From NCBI GenBank assembly GCA_002633005.1, contig NMRA01000195.1, forward strand, positions 40,131 through 64,562: a stretch of DNA of 24,432 nucleotides, written 5' to 3'. This document shows, piece after piece, positions 1-9,469 of the stretch. Position 1 is the stretch's first letter, and the number at the start of each line of letters is the position of its first letter. This DNA is from Phoronis australis (taxonomy: Eukaryota; Phoronida; Phoronidae). The notes beneath the pieces were generated by a model, which saw only the letters and a list, made by a program, of their open reading frames with translations, had not been told where the DNA came from and did no database searches. The translations under genes and the position numbers were made by a program.

Positions 1-752
1 TCTTAGAGTTGATCACGATTAAAAGCGAAACAATGAAGTATGTTGGGTTGGAATTGACTCGTCAACGTGTGTCCTAGGCTAAGTACCTGTACCACAAACA
101 ACTCTCACTGAAATCTTTACTTCCAAGGCCTATCAATAAATTTGGGCAGAAATTTAATCAGTCAAAACGCGCAGTGTCAAAATTAGTTGACCTAAGAAAA
201 GCGAGCAACGATGCTTTTAGGTCTTGTATATGTTCAGTTTTAAAGTTATCTATCATTAAGTGGAGCCATCTATTCATTTCTTCATGGATTAGTTCTTACT
301 TCATTACATTCGTTCATGTTTCGTTTCCTTGCTTCCTATAGATTTGAGTTGACTTGATAGATCCTCTGTTATGTTAAATGTCTAAAGGAGTTAGTGAGAG
401 TGATAATCTATTGTATTCTCATACTTGTAGCGGCTTAAATTCTTAATCCTTTTGTCACCAGCCTCTATTGTTAAGTCTTGACTTGATTCACAAACAACAC
501 AGCCCAAGCTTCTCACTCACTGATTAGTTTTGTATTTGGCGAACATTCATCGAATAAGTTCACTTGCAATACCTTTATACTATCCACGGCTTGGACTTTT
601 CCTCCTTTAAGGTGATTTCCTCTTTTTTGTCATTCAGTTCAGTTTCACAACATCGCACCAGCCTATGTCTTAGTGGAACGATGCATCACCTGGGAAATTC
701 ACTTTCCTCTTTTTGTCATTAGTGATTGCAAGTCCTAGTAATTATCACGCCA
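1..752. other. No gene seen
   Basis: I see no open frame of useful length, no recognisable protein and no RNA gene here. A short phrase of the form TTCCTCTTTTTGTCATT recurs at about 616-634 and 703-720, which may be a small local duplication. Confidence 0.5.
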
Positions 753-1104
753 GAAGCTTTTAAAACACGAATATGTTTTTCTCTCTGAAGCACCTCGGGT
801 TTTTTAATTCATAAGAAAACCCACAAAACTTAAATAATTCTGAATGGAGTTTGTACTGAAATGAATTTTGAAAATGAACCTAGCACTGGGCTGTCTGTCA
901 GTAGATACTTAGCGATATTAAAACGTGTTGAAGCTTTTAAAACACGAATATGTTTTTCTCTCTGAAGCACCTCGGTTTTTTAATTCATAAGAAAACCCAA
1001 AAACTTAAATAATTCTGAATGGAGTCTGTACTGAAATGAATTTTGAAAATGAACCTAGCAATTGGGCTGTCCGTCAGTAGAATACTTAGCGATATTAAAA
1101 CGTG
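753..1104. repeat. Tandem duplication, two units of about 177 bases
   Basis: Copy 1 begins at 753 (GAAGCTTTTAAAACACG) and copy 2 begins with the same words at 930. The copies run in step to about 1104, both ending in GATATTAAAACGTG. They differ only by a few substitutions and one-base indels. The second copy follows the first directly. The junction reads CGTGTT-GAAGCTTTTAA-AACACG, so a 6-base inverted repeat brackets the start of the unit. No coding potential is evident in either copy. Confidence 0.9.
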
Positions 1105-4100
1105 CCAATACTTTCTGAGAATAACAGCCTGCCATGTCATTGAGCGAAACTACAACCCGGAAAAACTCAGGCTGCCTTTCTCCTCCGTTACCTGTGCTGT
1201 ATAGGTCAGCTGAGTGAGCGGTATGCAGTACACAATAGAGGTACAGTATTAATAGCACGTAACCCACAACGAAGCAGTGACTCGGGGAAAAAGCCAGATG
1301 CAAGTTGACCTTTGTCCAGTGCATGCCCACGTGCCTGTCAAGGCGTATTCAATTTTCGGATATTCTTGAGATACGATAGAGAATGTCATGAATTGACGAA
1401 ATAATCATAAACAGTGTACATAAATTGTCATTGTTTCATACCCGCAATGCCTGCGAAAAAAGTCTTCAACTCTCTTTACAAACGACTCTGAGGATCAATG
1501 ATCTTAATTCAGCGTACAAACTACTGTAGACGCACACAAAATGACATTGTCCGCCCTCATGTGAACGACTGCCTCCACAGAACGGCCGGGCTCGTACATA
1601 TGTATGTTAGTACACAATTTTCCCTTAGATATACGTAATGGTTAATTACTAATGGCAGGTGACTGACCAATTCTAAGTGCACTCTAATTATAACAAGTGT
1701 ATGAAATCCTCGGTTATAATATTTTTCGACACATCTCAATGGCCGGTACTTGTATTATTGCCAGCACGAAACTATATCAGTAACTAACGAACGAACCATT
1801 TTTTGTGGTAAGACAAGGCTTCTCATCTAATTAAAACAGTTTTTTTGTGTTTTGACCAGTGTACGTGAAATTATTAGTATATTCCGTCAGTGGCTGTGAT
1901 TGCACCTAACTGCTAGACCCAACACAAAACACGATCGTTCAGTATAGCCGCTAAGGAAAGCAAGACGGAGACATTCTTTCAGATCACACGGACCAGTCAC
2001 GGCCTGTATTGATCGCGTTGGCTTAGCTCCTTTGTGCGAAGATTGCCTCAGGGCTCATTGCTGAACCACCAATTGTACCTCGCCATTGTGCGTAAGTAAA
2101 AATAAAATCACAACGCGGCCGCGTATTGATGGCACTTTCACTAGTTGCAACTTATACGGCGAAATCTGATAAGCAGTTGTTGTGTAACCCGGGGTAGTCT
2201 ACAACTTTAATATGGTGCCAAAAGGCAAAATAAACACAAAACAGTAAGCTATAAACGAGGCATAATTTATCAATGGCCCCATGGACTACTGCAAGGGGTC
2301 ACGTACTGCATTGTAAAATTGTGGGGATACTCCAGTTTTTAAAAGATTCTGAGTCACTTCCATTCAGTAGCGTCAAGACGTGATTTATTTGTCGCTCGTC
2401 CACAATATGTTAAATAACCATCACCTCTACACCACTGGATCGAATGAAATCCGCACAGCTAATATTGATACCACGAACTCCGAAGAGAATCACGCGGCAT
2501 TCATACCACTTGCAGTCTTTTCCTCCCCCCTCGCCATTGCGAATTGTATGGTGCCGTAGTCATGCCACTCGCAGTCTGTCCTTCAACCTTTCGCCATCAA
2601 TTTTGCGACCGTTCCCGTCGTCAAATGCCAAGTCTAATTTTATTCCTCCCCCGAAAATCCTAGCACTCAATGTAATTAAGAAACATACGACACAAAAGCA
2701 CAACCTTGACAAAAACCTGCGAGGAAATCAAGCCATGAGTGCAGGTTCAGCGGTCAGTGGTAGCATATGCAGGGGTAACCCCCCGGACATTTAATGACTC
2801 AATAACCGCAGTCCAACCGAGTCCAACCTAGGCCAGTCTTAGGTTGAGTCACAACCCAACCGAGTTCAGAACGCGTCCGGGCGAAGCCTGACCTCACTCC
2901 GGTTGAAGGTCACCCGAGGCCTGACTAAGGCTGAAGTGCGTTCGACGGGAAGCTGGATTCGATCAGCACTGTAGGCCCTATTCATTTCGCCACTGGCGTA
3001 TACAATGTAGTGTGTGGTTATTCTGTCATATCTAGAAGATCCCCTAAAGTGCATGATTTCGGGTTTTGCTGCGGGCAGAACTGTACCATGGGCATTTAAT
3101 CGTACCATGTGATCTGTTTGTGTCTGTACGTACGCTTTTGTAGAAGTGGTTAAAGCAACTGCTGTGCTTAATACATGTCAGTAAAACATGACTACATTTC
3201 TTCCATTCGAGTCTTGGGTGTAATACACTTGTATACAATTTTTCTGCGTTATGAAATAATTGGCCACCATACATCATTTACGCGTGTCTAGGCCTACTTC
3301 TCTGTCATTATCTTAGTACGTCTTGGTTGTTTTTGATGGGACAGGGCATCCAGTAACTAATGTCTTGTTTTCGTTTTGGTATAGGCATGCAGCGCGAAAT
3401 CTCTTACAAAATGGTTTTCAACAGAACGTAGCAAATTGAATTCCTGTCGATGCTAACGTGAGAGTTATTCACTTTGGATATTGCAATTATTTCTAGTAAA
3501 ACGGCCACAGTCACTATTTGCGAAGCACACACGAAATAAAAACCCTTCTATACCTAGTAATATATGTGTGCTCTCAGGCCGTAGCCGGGAGGGGGGGTTG
3601 TTGTAGGTTACATCGACATCGCAGAAAAGGCCCAGGCACAGCCTATAGTGGTTTAAGATACGGATGAACAACAAAAACAACATTTTTGCAGCTACTGGTA
3701 CAAATAACTACAATGATAACTAACTTAGTGACAATTTTGAAGTTGCTTCTGATTCAAAGCGTTTCACGGAATCAGCAGGCAAAACCTGGCCAACTTCACC
3801 CGAATAGTGTTAGCGTAGATGAGGCTTGGTGCTGTTCATGAGCATTGAACGCTGGTGGTGGCGCCACATACCGTAACAAGGGAGTGTAGAAGTAACTACA
3901 TTGTAGTTAGGCTGGATAGTAGCGAGAGAGCACATAAAAGTAGTGCGGTGTGAATACTTTAAAATCGACTTCTTGGCATAGTACGGTAAAAGGACAAGCA
4001 TTTTCAAATTTGGAATTGAAAGTTAACATTATATTTTGTTTATCCGCTGTCCACTGTGATCGCAGATTGGTGGATTGAAGTCCATGCGTGTACGTACACG

Positions 4101-4479
4101 CGTGTACGTTAACATTTTTAAGCCATGCATTAGAATGTCAGGCAATTTACAATAGTCTGGGAACATGACATGTCACGAATTTTATATTTGATATTGTATA
4201 CATATCACTTGGGGTAAAATTAGATCCAAAAATATAAAGATTAGTTGTGTCTTTCGTCACACTGAAAATATTTAACGAAATTGGGTGAAATGTTAGTCTT
4301 AACCCGTGTGCGCGACTGTTGAAAATATCTATCGTTTCAATGGGAACCGCTTTGCAGTTGTTTAAAAATCAAAATATGATAGCGTGATGCACTACTACCC
4401 TTTTTAAAATTGAGAATGTCAAAAATAAATCTGAATTACGTATTTTGATATTTTTTCTAATAACTTTTAAATGGCTTAC
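1105..4479. other. Long region without a supported gene
   Basis: All open frames here are short, mostly start at non-ATG codons and show no recognised domain. The plus-strand frame at 2444-2794 has low-complexity, proline- and serine-rich content and looks fortuitous. If either minus-strand candidate first exon (5213-5287 or 4480-4548) is real, its later exons should lie below it, possibly here, but I could not pick any with confidence. A 12-base palindrome, ACGCGGCCGCGT, sits at 2113-2124. Confidence 0.4.
4086..4109. repeat. Two overlapping perfect palindromes
   Basis: GCGTGTACGTACACGC (4086-4101, 16 bases) and ACGTACACGCGTGTACGT (4092-4109, 18 bases) are each equal to their own reverse complement and share ten bases. 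The whole stretch alternates purine and pyrimidine, a pattern known to favour cruciform or left-handed DNA. Confidence 0.9.
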
Positions 4480-4548
4480 CTCCACGGGCCAAAAACAGCT
4501 ACCGTCGGATGAGTTCTCCTCTATGTCGGGATTGCAAGTCCCCATCAT
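4480..4548 (-). CDS. Candidate first coding exon, unidentified
   Basis: On the minus strand an ATG-ATG pair (4548-4543) opens a 23-codon stretch, MMGTCNPDIEENSSDGSCFW followed by PVE. It runs straight into a good splice donor, GAG|GTAAGC, at 4480/4479, in phase 0. A TATATAAG motif lies about 65 bases upstream of the ATG, so a start site 30 bases below it would leave a 5' leader of roughly 35 bases. The peptide is acidic and I recognise no domain. No downstream exon with a matching phase could be chosen. The frame is also open for about 20 codons above the ATG, so this could be part of a longer exon, or chance. Confidence 0.22.
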
Positions 4549-4610
4549 GATGTTGACGTTTTCTATTCTACGTTCTGTTTCAAAATGAATTCTTCTCACC
4601 CTAATCAACG

Positions 4611-4618
4611 CTTATATA
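4611..4618. promoter_or_regulatory. TATA-box-like motif
   Basis: The bases around here read TATATAAAG on the plus strand (4613-4621) and TATATAAG on the minus strand (4618-4611), so either direction is possible. On the minus strand it is well placed for the candidate exon at 4480-4548. On the plus strand a TCATTAT phrase follows about 25 bases later. AT-rich DNA yields such motifs often. Confidence 0.22.
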
Positions 4619-5212
4619 AAGGCTGAAAAAATGCTGTCTCATTATACACAATTAATATGACTTTGGAGTATTCGCGAGTTCAAATGTTTTGAGAAACCAG
4701 CAATAAATAAATCACGTACTGCGTTACCAGCTTCAGAGGCAATAAAGGTAATTCACCGGGCACCGAGGACGTGTGAGCGCATGCTGATTCAGCGTTTGCT
4801 GACAGAACGCTGTTGTGAAGCAATGACTCGATTTTATGCTAGGGTCACATGTTAGGTGAATCTTTATTTAGATATACAGATACGTTATTCACATTATTGC
4901 ATGTTACAGTACAACTTTTGCCCTTACGGTTTTGTAAAAGGGCAACTTGACTTCACGTCCCCCCCGACTGACAAATAAGTTGATTTGCACTTTCGTGGGT
5001 AATTCACTAATTTTGTGCACATTATTTCTTTGCCTCACTGGTACAGTCTTTTCGTAACTGGAGGTTTAGTTTTCAACTTAAGCTGGTTTATGTTTGTGAT
5101 ATCCAGTCCCGGCGGCCGCGACGAGCCTGATCGGGTTCCGAGACACTGGCTGGGATAAGAAGCGTTGTGTGTATTTTGAACTGAAAAGTCTAAAAATAAA
5201 ACACACAGTTAC

Positions 5213-5287
5213 CTTTCTTGTATGTATTTCACGGACGAATGATTCAAATTTATCACCAAACAGACCCAAACTCCCGCGATCGGCCAT
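5213..5287 (-). CDS. Candidate first coding exon, unidentified
   Basis: An ATG at 5287-5285 has a favourable context on the minus strand: A at -3 and G at +4 (ATCATGG). It opens 25 codons beginning MADRGSLGLFGDKFESFVRE and ends at AAG|GTAACT, a plausible splice donor, in phase 0. Past the donor the frame stays open but turns basic and low in sense, as an intron read-through would. I recognise no family from so few residues. The acceptors visible near the other candidate exon (4480-4548) are in the wrong phase to join to this one, so the two may belong to different genes, or one or both may be chance. Confidence 0.28.
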
Positions 5288-5872
5288 GATGAATTGGCCT
5301 ACCGAACCTCTAGGAGTTTACATTACTTGACCGAACTCCTGTAGGCTACCGTACGTTCAAATACCTATAAATCCGTAACAGTGAAATAAAACAACATGTT
5401 TTTTCAGTAATTGGATGTATTTTTAAGGGTTGTGCATCGAAATGTAATGGTTTAGTGGTGTAAAACGATGCCTTCAAGCGATTACTTGGCACCAGTAAGC
5501 GAGTTTTGAACTGCTTAACAGACTGTGTTCGAACTGATTACGTCATTGGTTAATTTCAACACCTCCGTCTGCCGTCAAGTGTCAGGTAAAACAACTGACA
5601 TTGGTGTTATCGAATGGAACTACTTAATAATAAATTGATACAAAAAGGTTGTTTTCGGCGGTATTCTCCTTTAACATAGTTAGATATTTATGCCAATTTG
5701 TATCAATTAACTGGGTGATAAGTGTTAATCCAGGTTCTAGCCTCATTACATATCCAACATTGTGTATGTAGACTGACAAGTTACGGGTACGTATGAGATG
5801 ACGAGGTAAGCGAGGTCACCTGCAGTTTCAAAGGTTAATATTGGAAGAGTCTTATTTGAGCTTCTTTGTTAG

Positions 5873-6218
5873 CATTTAGATCAGTAACCATTTTTGGATA
5901 TCGAAATTCTGTTGTGATTTTGGTGAAGAAAAAGATTGGTAGTCTTGCCATTAAACAAAGACATAGCTGTTGGAAGCCAGTGTTTATGAAGCTATATTTT
6001 GAACTCAAAACTGCTCTAAAGTTAAAAATTATATGTCGTGAGTCTTCTGAGAAGTTGTGGAAAAGACGAGCGACAATACAATACTTGTCTAGTACTGATG
6101 GACTTCATACTGAAAGCAGCCTTTACCATCTTGACTCCATTCAGATGGCCTCTCAGTATGTAGTGGACGAAAATCTGATAATGCTTCAAGTTCCAACAGG
6201 AGGCTTCCGTATACTCAA
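5873..6218 (+). CDS. Open stretch with splice-like ends, unidentified
   Basis: The frame is open from 5866 to 6222 but begins at TTG, not ATG. A pyrimidine-rich acceptor-like sequence (CTTCTTTGTTAG) ends at 5872, and a donor-like CAA|GTAAGA follows 6218, so this could be an internal exon of an otherwise unseen plus-strand gene. The translation is basic in its first half and ends near VPTGGFRILK. I recognise no domain. The opposite strand is also open over 6022-6273, which weakens the case. Confidence 0.15.
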
Positions 6219-6477
6219 GTAAGAGCTGATCACATGAGACCGGATACCATTGCCCTCTAGAGGACAAGGACATAACTTCATTATTTTATGCTTCACATGT
6301 CTACTCACACGTTTAATCAACTTTGTTCGCCTGTGCCTCCCGCTGCCCTAATTCCTTTTTGACGATCTACTACACACATTTCTCACTTATGTCAGTCACG
6401 GCACATTTTATACACGCAGCAAAGTGATAACACTAGCTTTCCACTCCAAAAGGGGAAGTTATTGAGGCACTGACGGC

Positions 6478-6478
<1 letters not shown>

Positions 6479-6528
<50 letters not shown>
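6479..6528. repeat. (AC)25 microsatellite
   Basis: There is an uninterrupted run of 25 AC units, with an imperfect tail (GCACACACCACACAC) to about 6543. The cysteine/valine-rich open frames on the minus strand here are artefacts of this repeat. Confidence 0.97.
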
Positions 6529-6535
<7 letters not shown>

Positions 6536-6544
6536 CCACACACA

Positions 6545-7560
6545 TGAATATGCATTGATATAATGTCCACGGAACTCTGGCTACCAGTAGATTCGCGCGT
6601 TTCCGTATGATTGCCAACCAATTTCTCACCCCAAAACCGTCCTCCGCTTCCAACGCACTGTGTCAAATCCTCTTTAAGCATTCCACAAAAATAATGTATT
6701 TTCAGACCCACTCCACAGCTAATTCATAGTAAGCAACAGCAGTTTCTTTGTTTACCGGAAAACCACAGACAAAACCATCAACAAATGATAATGTTCATGA
6801 AATTGTGTAAGATCTAGAAAGTTGCGAAACGGGAAGGGGCACCACAGTTTTTATAAAAATGGCTTATTGGTGGTGTTTGTTGCTTTTTTGGCCGTGACAA
6901 TTAGAATATCCCAGCTTTTCAAAAGTAGAGAGATATTTGATTTCGACCCTCGTAAAAGGATTTTTTCCAAAGCTACTGCATTTCGTCTAGTTAGTAGAGG
7001 TATCCTAATTCTATGACTACAAGCACCTTTCAAAAATAATAAGGTACTCTAAGGGCCTAAAAATTACGATATTTTGACAGATACATGCCAACCAGTAGCG
7101 AATAATTATTTACTTTTTTGTGTAGTTTGTCGACGTTGCACTTTGCGGGGAAATGGTATAATCATCAGTCAGTTTCGACTTCAGATGACACCAAATTTGT
7201 TACCGCGAGACGACTTTTGTCTCAATTTGTACATGTAGATCAAATGTAGCTCAACACATTAGGTGGTACTAGAAAGTTGTGAGGATTGCGCCATCTGAGA
7301 CTGTATCGGGAGACGAATTTACTCCATTTGACCCTTCCAAAAACCACAAAAAATACTCAACTGATGCGGTTAAAAATAGACAAAGATTTACCGAAATCTG
7401 TCGAATTTCCTTGAATAAGTAGTAACGAGTCACACCTGACCAGTTGCACAGGTTCAGTGTTTCAACGTTACTTCCACTGCTCAAGCTAACTATTGAAATG
7501 GCCGTTACTGAACCCATTTTAATGATACCATGTATTTATATCACACTGCTAAACATTCTG
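6545..7560. other. No gene seen
   Basis: This is AT-rich sequence with short open frames on both strands, none with a recognised motif or convincing splice signals. Confidence 0.45.
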
Positions 7561-7573
7561 TTTAAACCCTGAG

Positions 7574-7617
7574 TGTACATTTTTTATTTTTTCAACAAAA
7601 ATAGGAGAAAATGTACA
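7574..7617. repeat. Inverted repeat, 10-base arms
   Basis: TGTACATTTT at 7574-7583 is matched perfectly by AAAATGTACA at 7608-7617, with 24 AT-rich bases between. It opens the AT-rich block that runs to about 8750. Confidence 0.75.
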
Positions 7618-7792
7618 TTTTCCACTTGATCTCACCATTTCCATTTATGAACAGTTCTAAAAAGGTAACTTCGGTCATTTTTTCAAGAACCATATTTACC
7701 TTTCCAGGGTTAAAACTAAATTCGAACCTGATTGCTCAAATGTTCTTTACAGAACCAGTCAAAACATCCCTTAATAACAAAAAGTGGTCCAA

Positions 7793-7836
7793 ACTGGTGA
7801 GATAATTTCATTCAAATACAATATTATCTCACCAGT
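7793..7836. repeat. Inverted repeat, 14-base perfect arms
   Basis: ACTGGTGAGATAAT (7793-7806) and ATTATCTCACCAGT (7823-7836) are perfect reverse complements around a 16-base spacer. Pairing stops abruptly at both ends of the arms. It could be the fold-back of a small non-autonomous element or a structured transcript, but I see no flanking target duplication. Confidence 0.85.
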
Positions 7837-8750
7837 GTAGATTATTTTTAAAATTCAATTTAACTTCAGTTTTGAAGATAGAATTTTTTTATTTTCTTAA
7901 AAATTATTTTTGTTACAATTTTTCTACCTCGTGGTAGCACTCTCATTAGTTTCATTTTTAAAAAATTAAATTTTTCATTAAAATAAATGCCCAGTCAATG
8001 CTGTAGTGCATCAAAACTTTTTAGAATACGAATATGCTCTTTTAAGAATTTCATCAACACAACACCTCTCAGTTTCTGTATTATTTGATAGGAATGAACT
8101 TGATTTAAAATTCTTTAAAATTTTAGGGTCCAATTTAAATTTGTTTAATGAAAAATACATATTATCATTTTTTATCAAATGGTGTGCAACATAATGTTGT
8201 GAAAACATTTATCTTTCTTGGAAAAAAAGATTAATTCTCATAACCTTACATGTTTTTAAGGAAATAACGAAATACTCTGAAAGAGGCTATGTTTCTGGTT
8301 TTTGTTCATTATGAATTTATTTGTTCTGCAAATTTCCTTTTTCTGAATTATTTAAAAATGTTTTGGAACTAAAAAAATAATTTCACTAAGCCATGGTAAT
8401 TCTTGAAGTGTTTTGTCATTTTCAAGGTACTAAGTTGCTACCTTTTTAAAACACCACTTGTTCAGCTTAGATTCAGGGGCAAAAATGTCCTGTCACAAGT
8501 TGAAAAATGGTTGATTTTTTAATTTTTGTTTTCTTGCTCGTGGAAAATACGATGGTTAAACTATTTTAAAGCACACTATTTCTTGTTTAGTAACACAGTA
8601 AACTATTGTTTCCTACATATAGTTGTCTGAACTTGCCATTTTCTGTGGCCCGAAATTTCAGGGTGCTGTTTGCTGAAAAAGGCCATTTTTGAGGCACTAA
8701 AATTTAAATACCTTGAAAACTGCCCAACCGATTTGAAAAATCCAAAAAGT
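7837..8750. other. Strongly AT-rich block without a gene
   Basis: Long A and T runs fill this stretch. The open frames at about 8006-8208 on both strands overlap each other and consist mainly of F, L, N, K and S, as expected from AT-rich noncoding DNA. From 8640 the text has the look of an old dispersed repeat, but I cannot name a family. Confidence 0.45.
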
Positions 8751-8854
8751 TGTATAAATGGCATGTACATAGCTCTCATTTAACACTCCTTTCAAGTCTT
8801 TCTAATGAAATTTGTATTTTGGTTCGCTCACCTATTATAATACAGGATGTTGGG

Positions 8855-9068
8855 GACGATCAGAAGCTGAGGACACTTGTAGCTGTGGCTGTAGCAGGAC
8901 ACCGTAAATGCTGTCCGGGGAAAGAAATATTGCTCATGGTTTGCTGGACCCCTCTGTTGTGTACATTCATTGAGTTTTGTGTTTGATATGTTCGAATACC
9001 GAGTGCCATACCTTGTACATGTAGTATATTGTAGGCCTAATTTGTATTGGAGACGATCAGAAGCTGAG
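8855..9068. repeat. Short direct repeat, 197 bases apart
   Basis: GACGATCAGAAGCTGAG occurs at 8855-8871 and again at 9052-9068. The match extends a few bases each way with substitutions (TGTTGGG/TATTGGA before it). It probably marks a small local duplication or two copies of a dispersed repeat. Confidence 0.6.
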
Positions 9069-9280
9069 AATGTCTGCGGTATAAATCAGGTTTTCTATAC
9101 TTTTACAGACGCTGGCAGGGCATGCAAAGTGAAAAAATACGAAACTTACCAGAAATCTGAAGTTCACTGTCAAAATCCTTCACCATTCGGTTACACACGC
9201 TGGTTTCAAACTGTAGAAAATCTCTAAACACCACAGGTGTTATTCAACAAAAAATTCAAAATGGCATATTTTTCATGAGT

Positions 9281-9469
9281 GTCATCTGGTGGAAAGTTTT
9301 CATTAAAAAATAAAATTACACTGTAATACATCTGCTGGTAATTAAGTTTTTTATGAAAACGGAAAGTTTTTACTGTCACACGTCTGATGGGGATTTTTTA
9401 AAGAAAACCGTACGTTAAAATAGTAAGCCCGGCCCTCCTGTGGGCAAGTCTGTAACTGCCCTCTTGTGT
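9281..9469 (+). repeat. Five degenerate copies of a 12-base motif
   Basis: Related words occur in one orientation: GTCATCTGGTGG (9281), TACATCTGCTGG (9327), CACGTCTGATGG (9379), GCCCTCCTGTGG (9432) and GCCCTCTTGTGT (9458). Start spacings are 46, 52, 53 and 26 bases. The last two sit in clearer 26-base tandem units sharing GCCCTC-TGTG--CAAGTCTGT. After the first copy, and before the third, comes GGAAAGTTTT. The words resemble the reverse core of the CTCF site (GCCMYCTRSTGG); that likeness is an observation, not evidence of binding. Confidence 0.4.

Noticed and set aside
2444-2794. 116-codon plus-strand ATG frame
   Set aside because: Low-complexity composition, no known domain, no promoter or splice context.
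2870-2960. tRNA-like boxes (GGATTCGATCAGC), possible SINE head
   Set aside because: The arms do not pair as a T-arm and no matching A box is properly spaced.
6433-6711. Cysteine/valine-rich minus-strand frames
   Set aside because: They are translations of the AC microsatellite.
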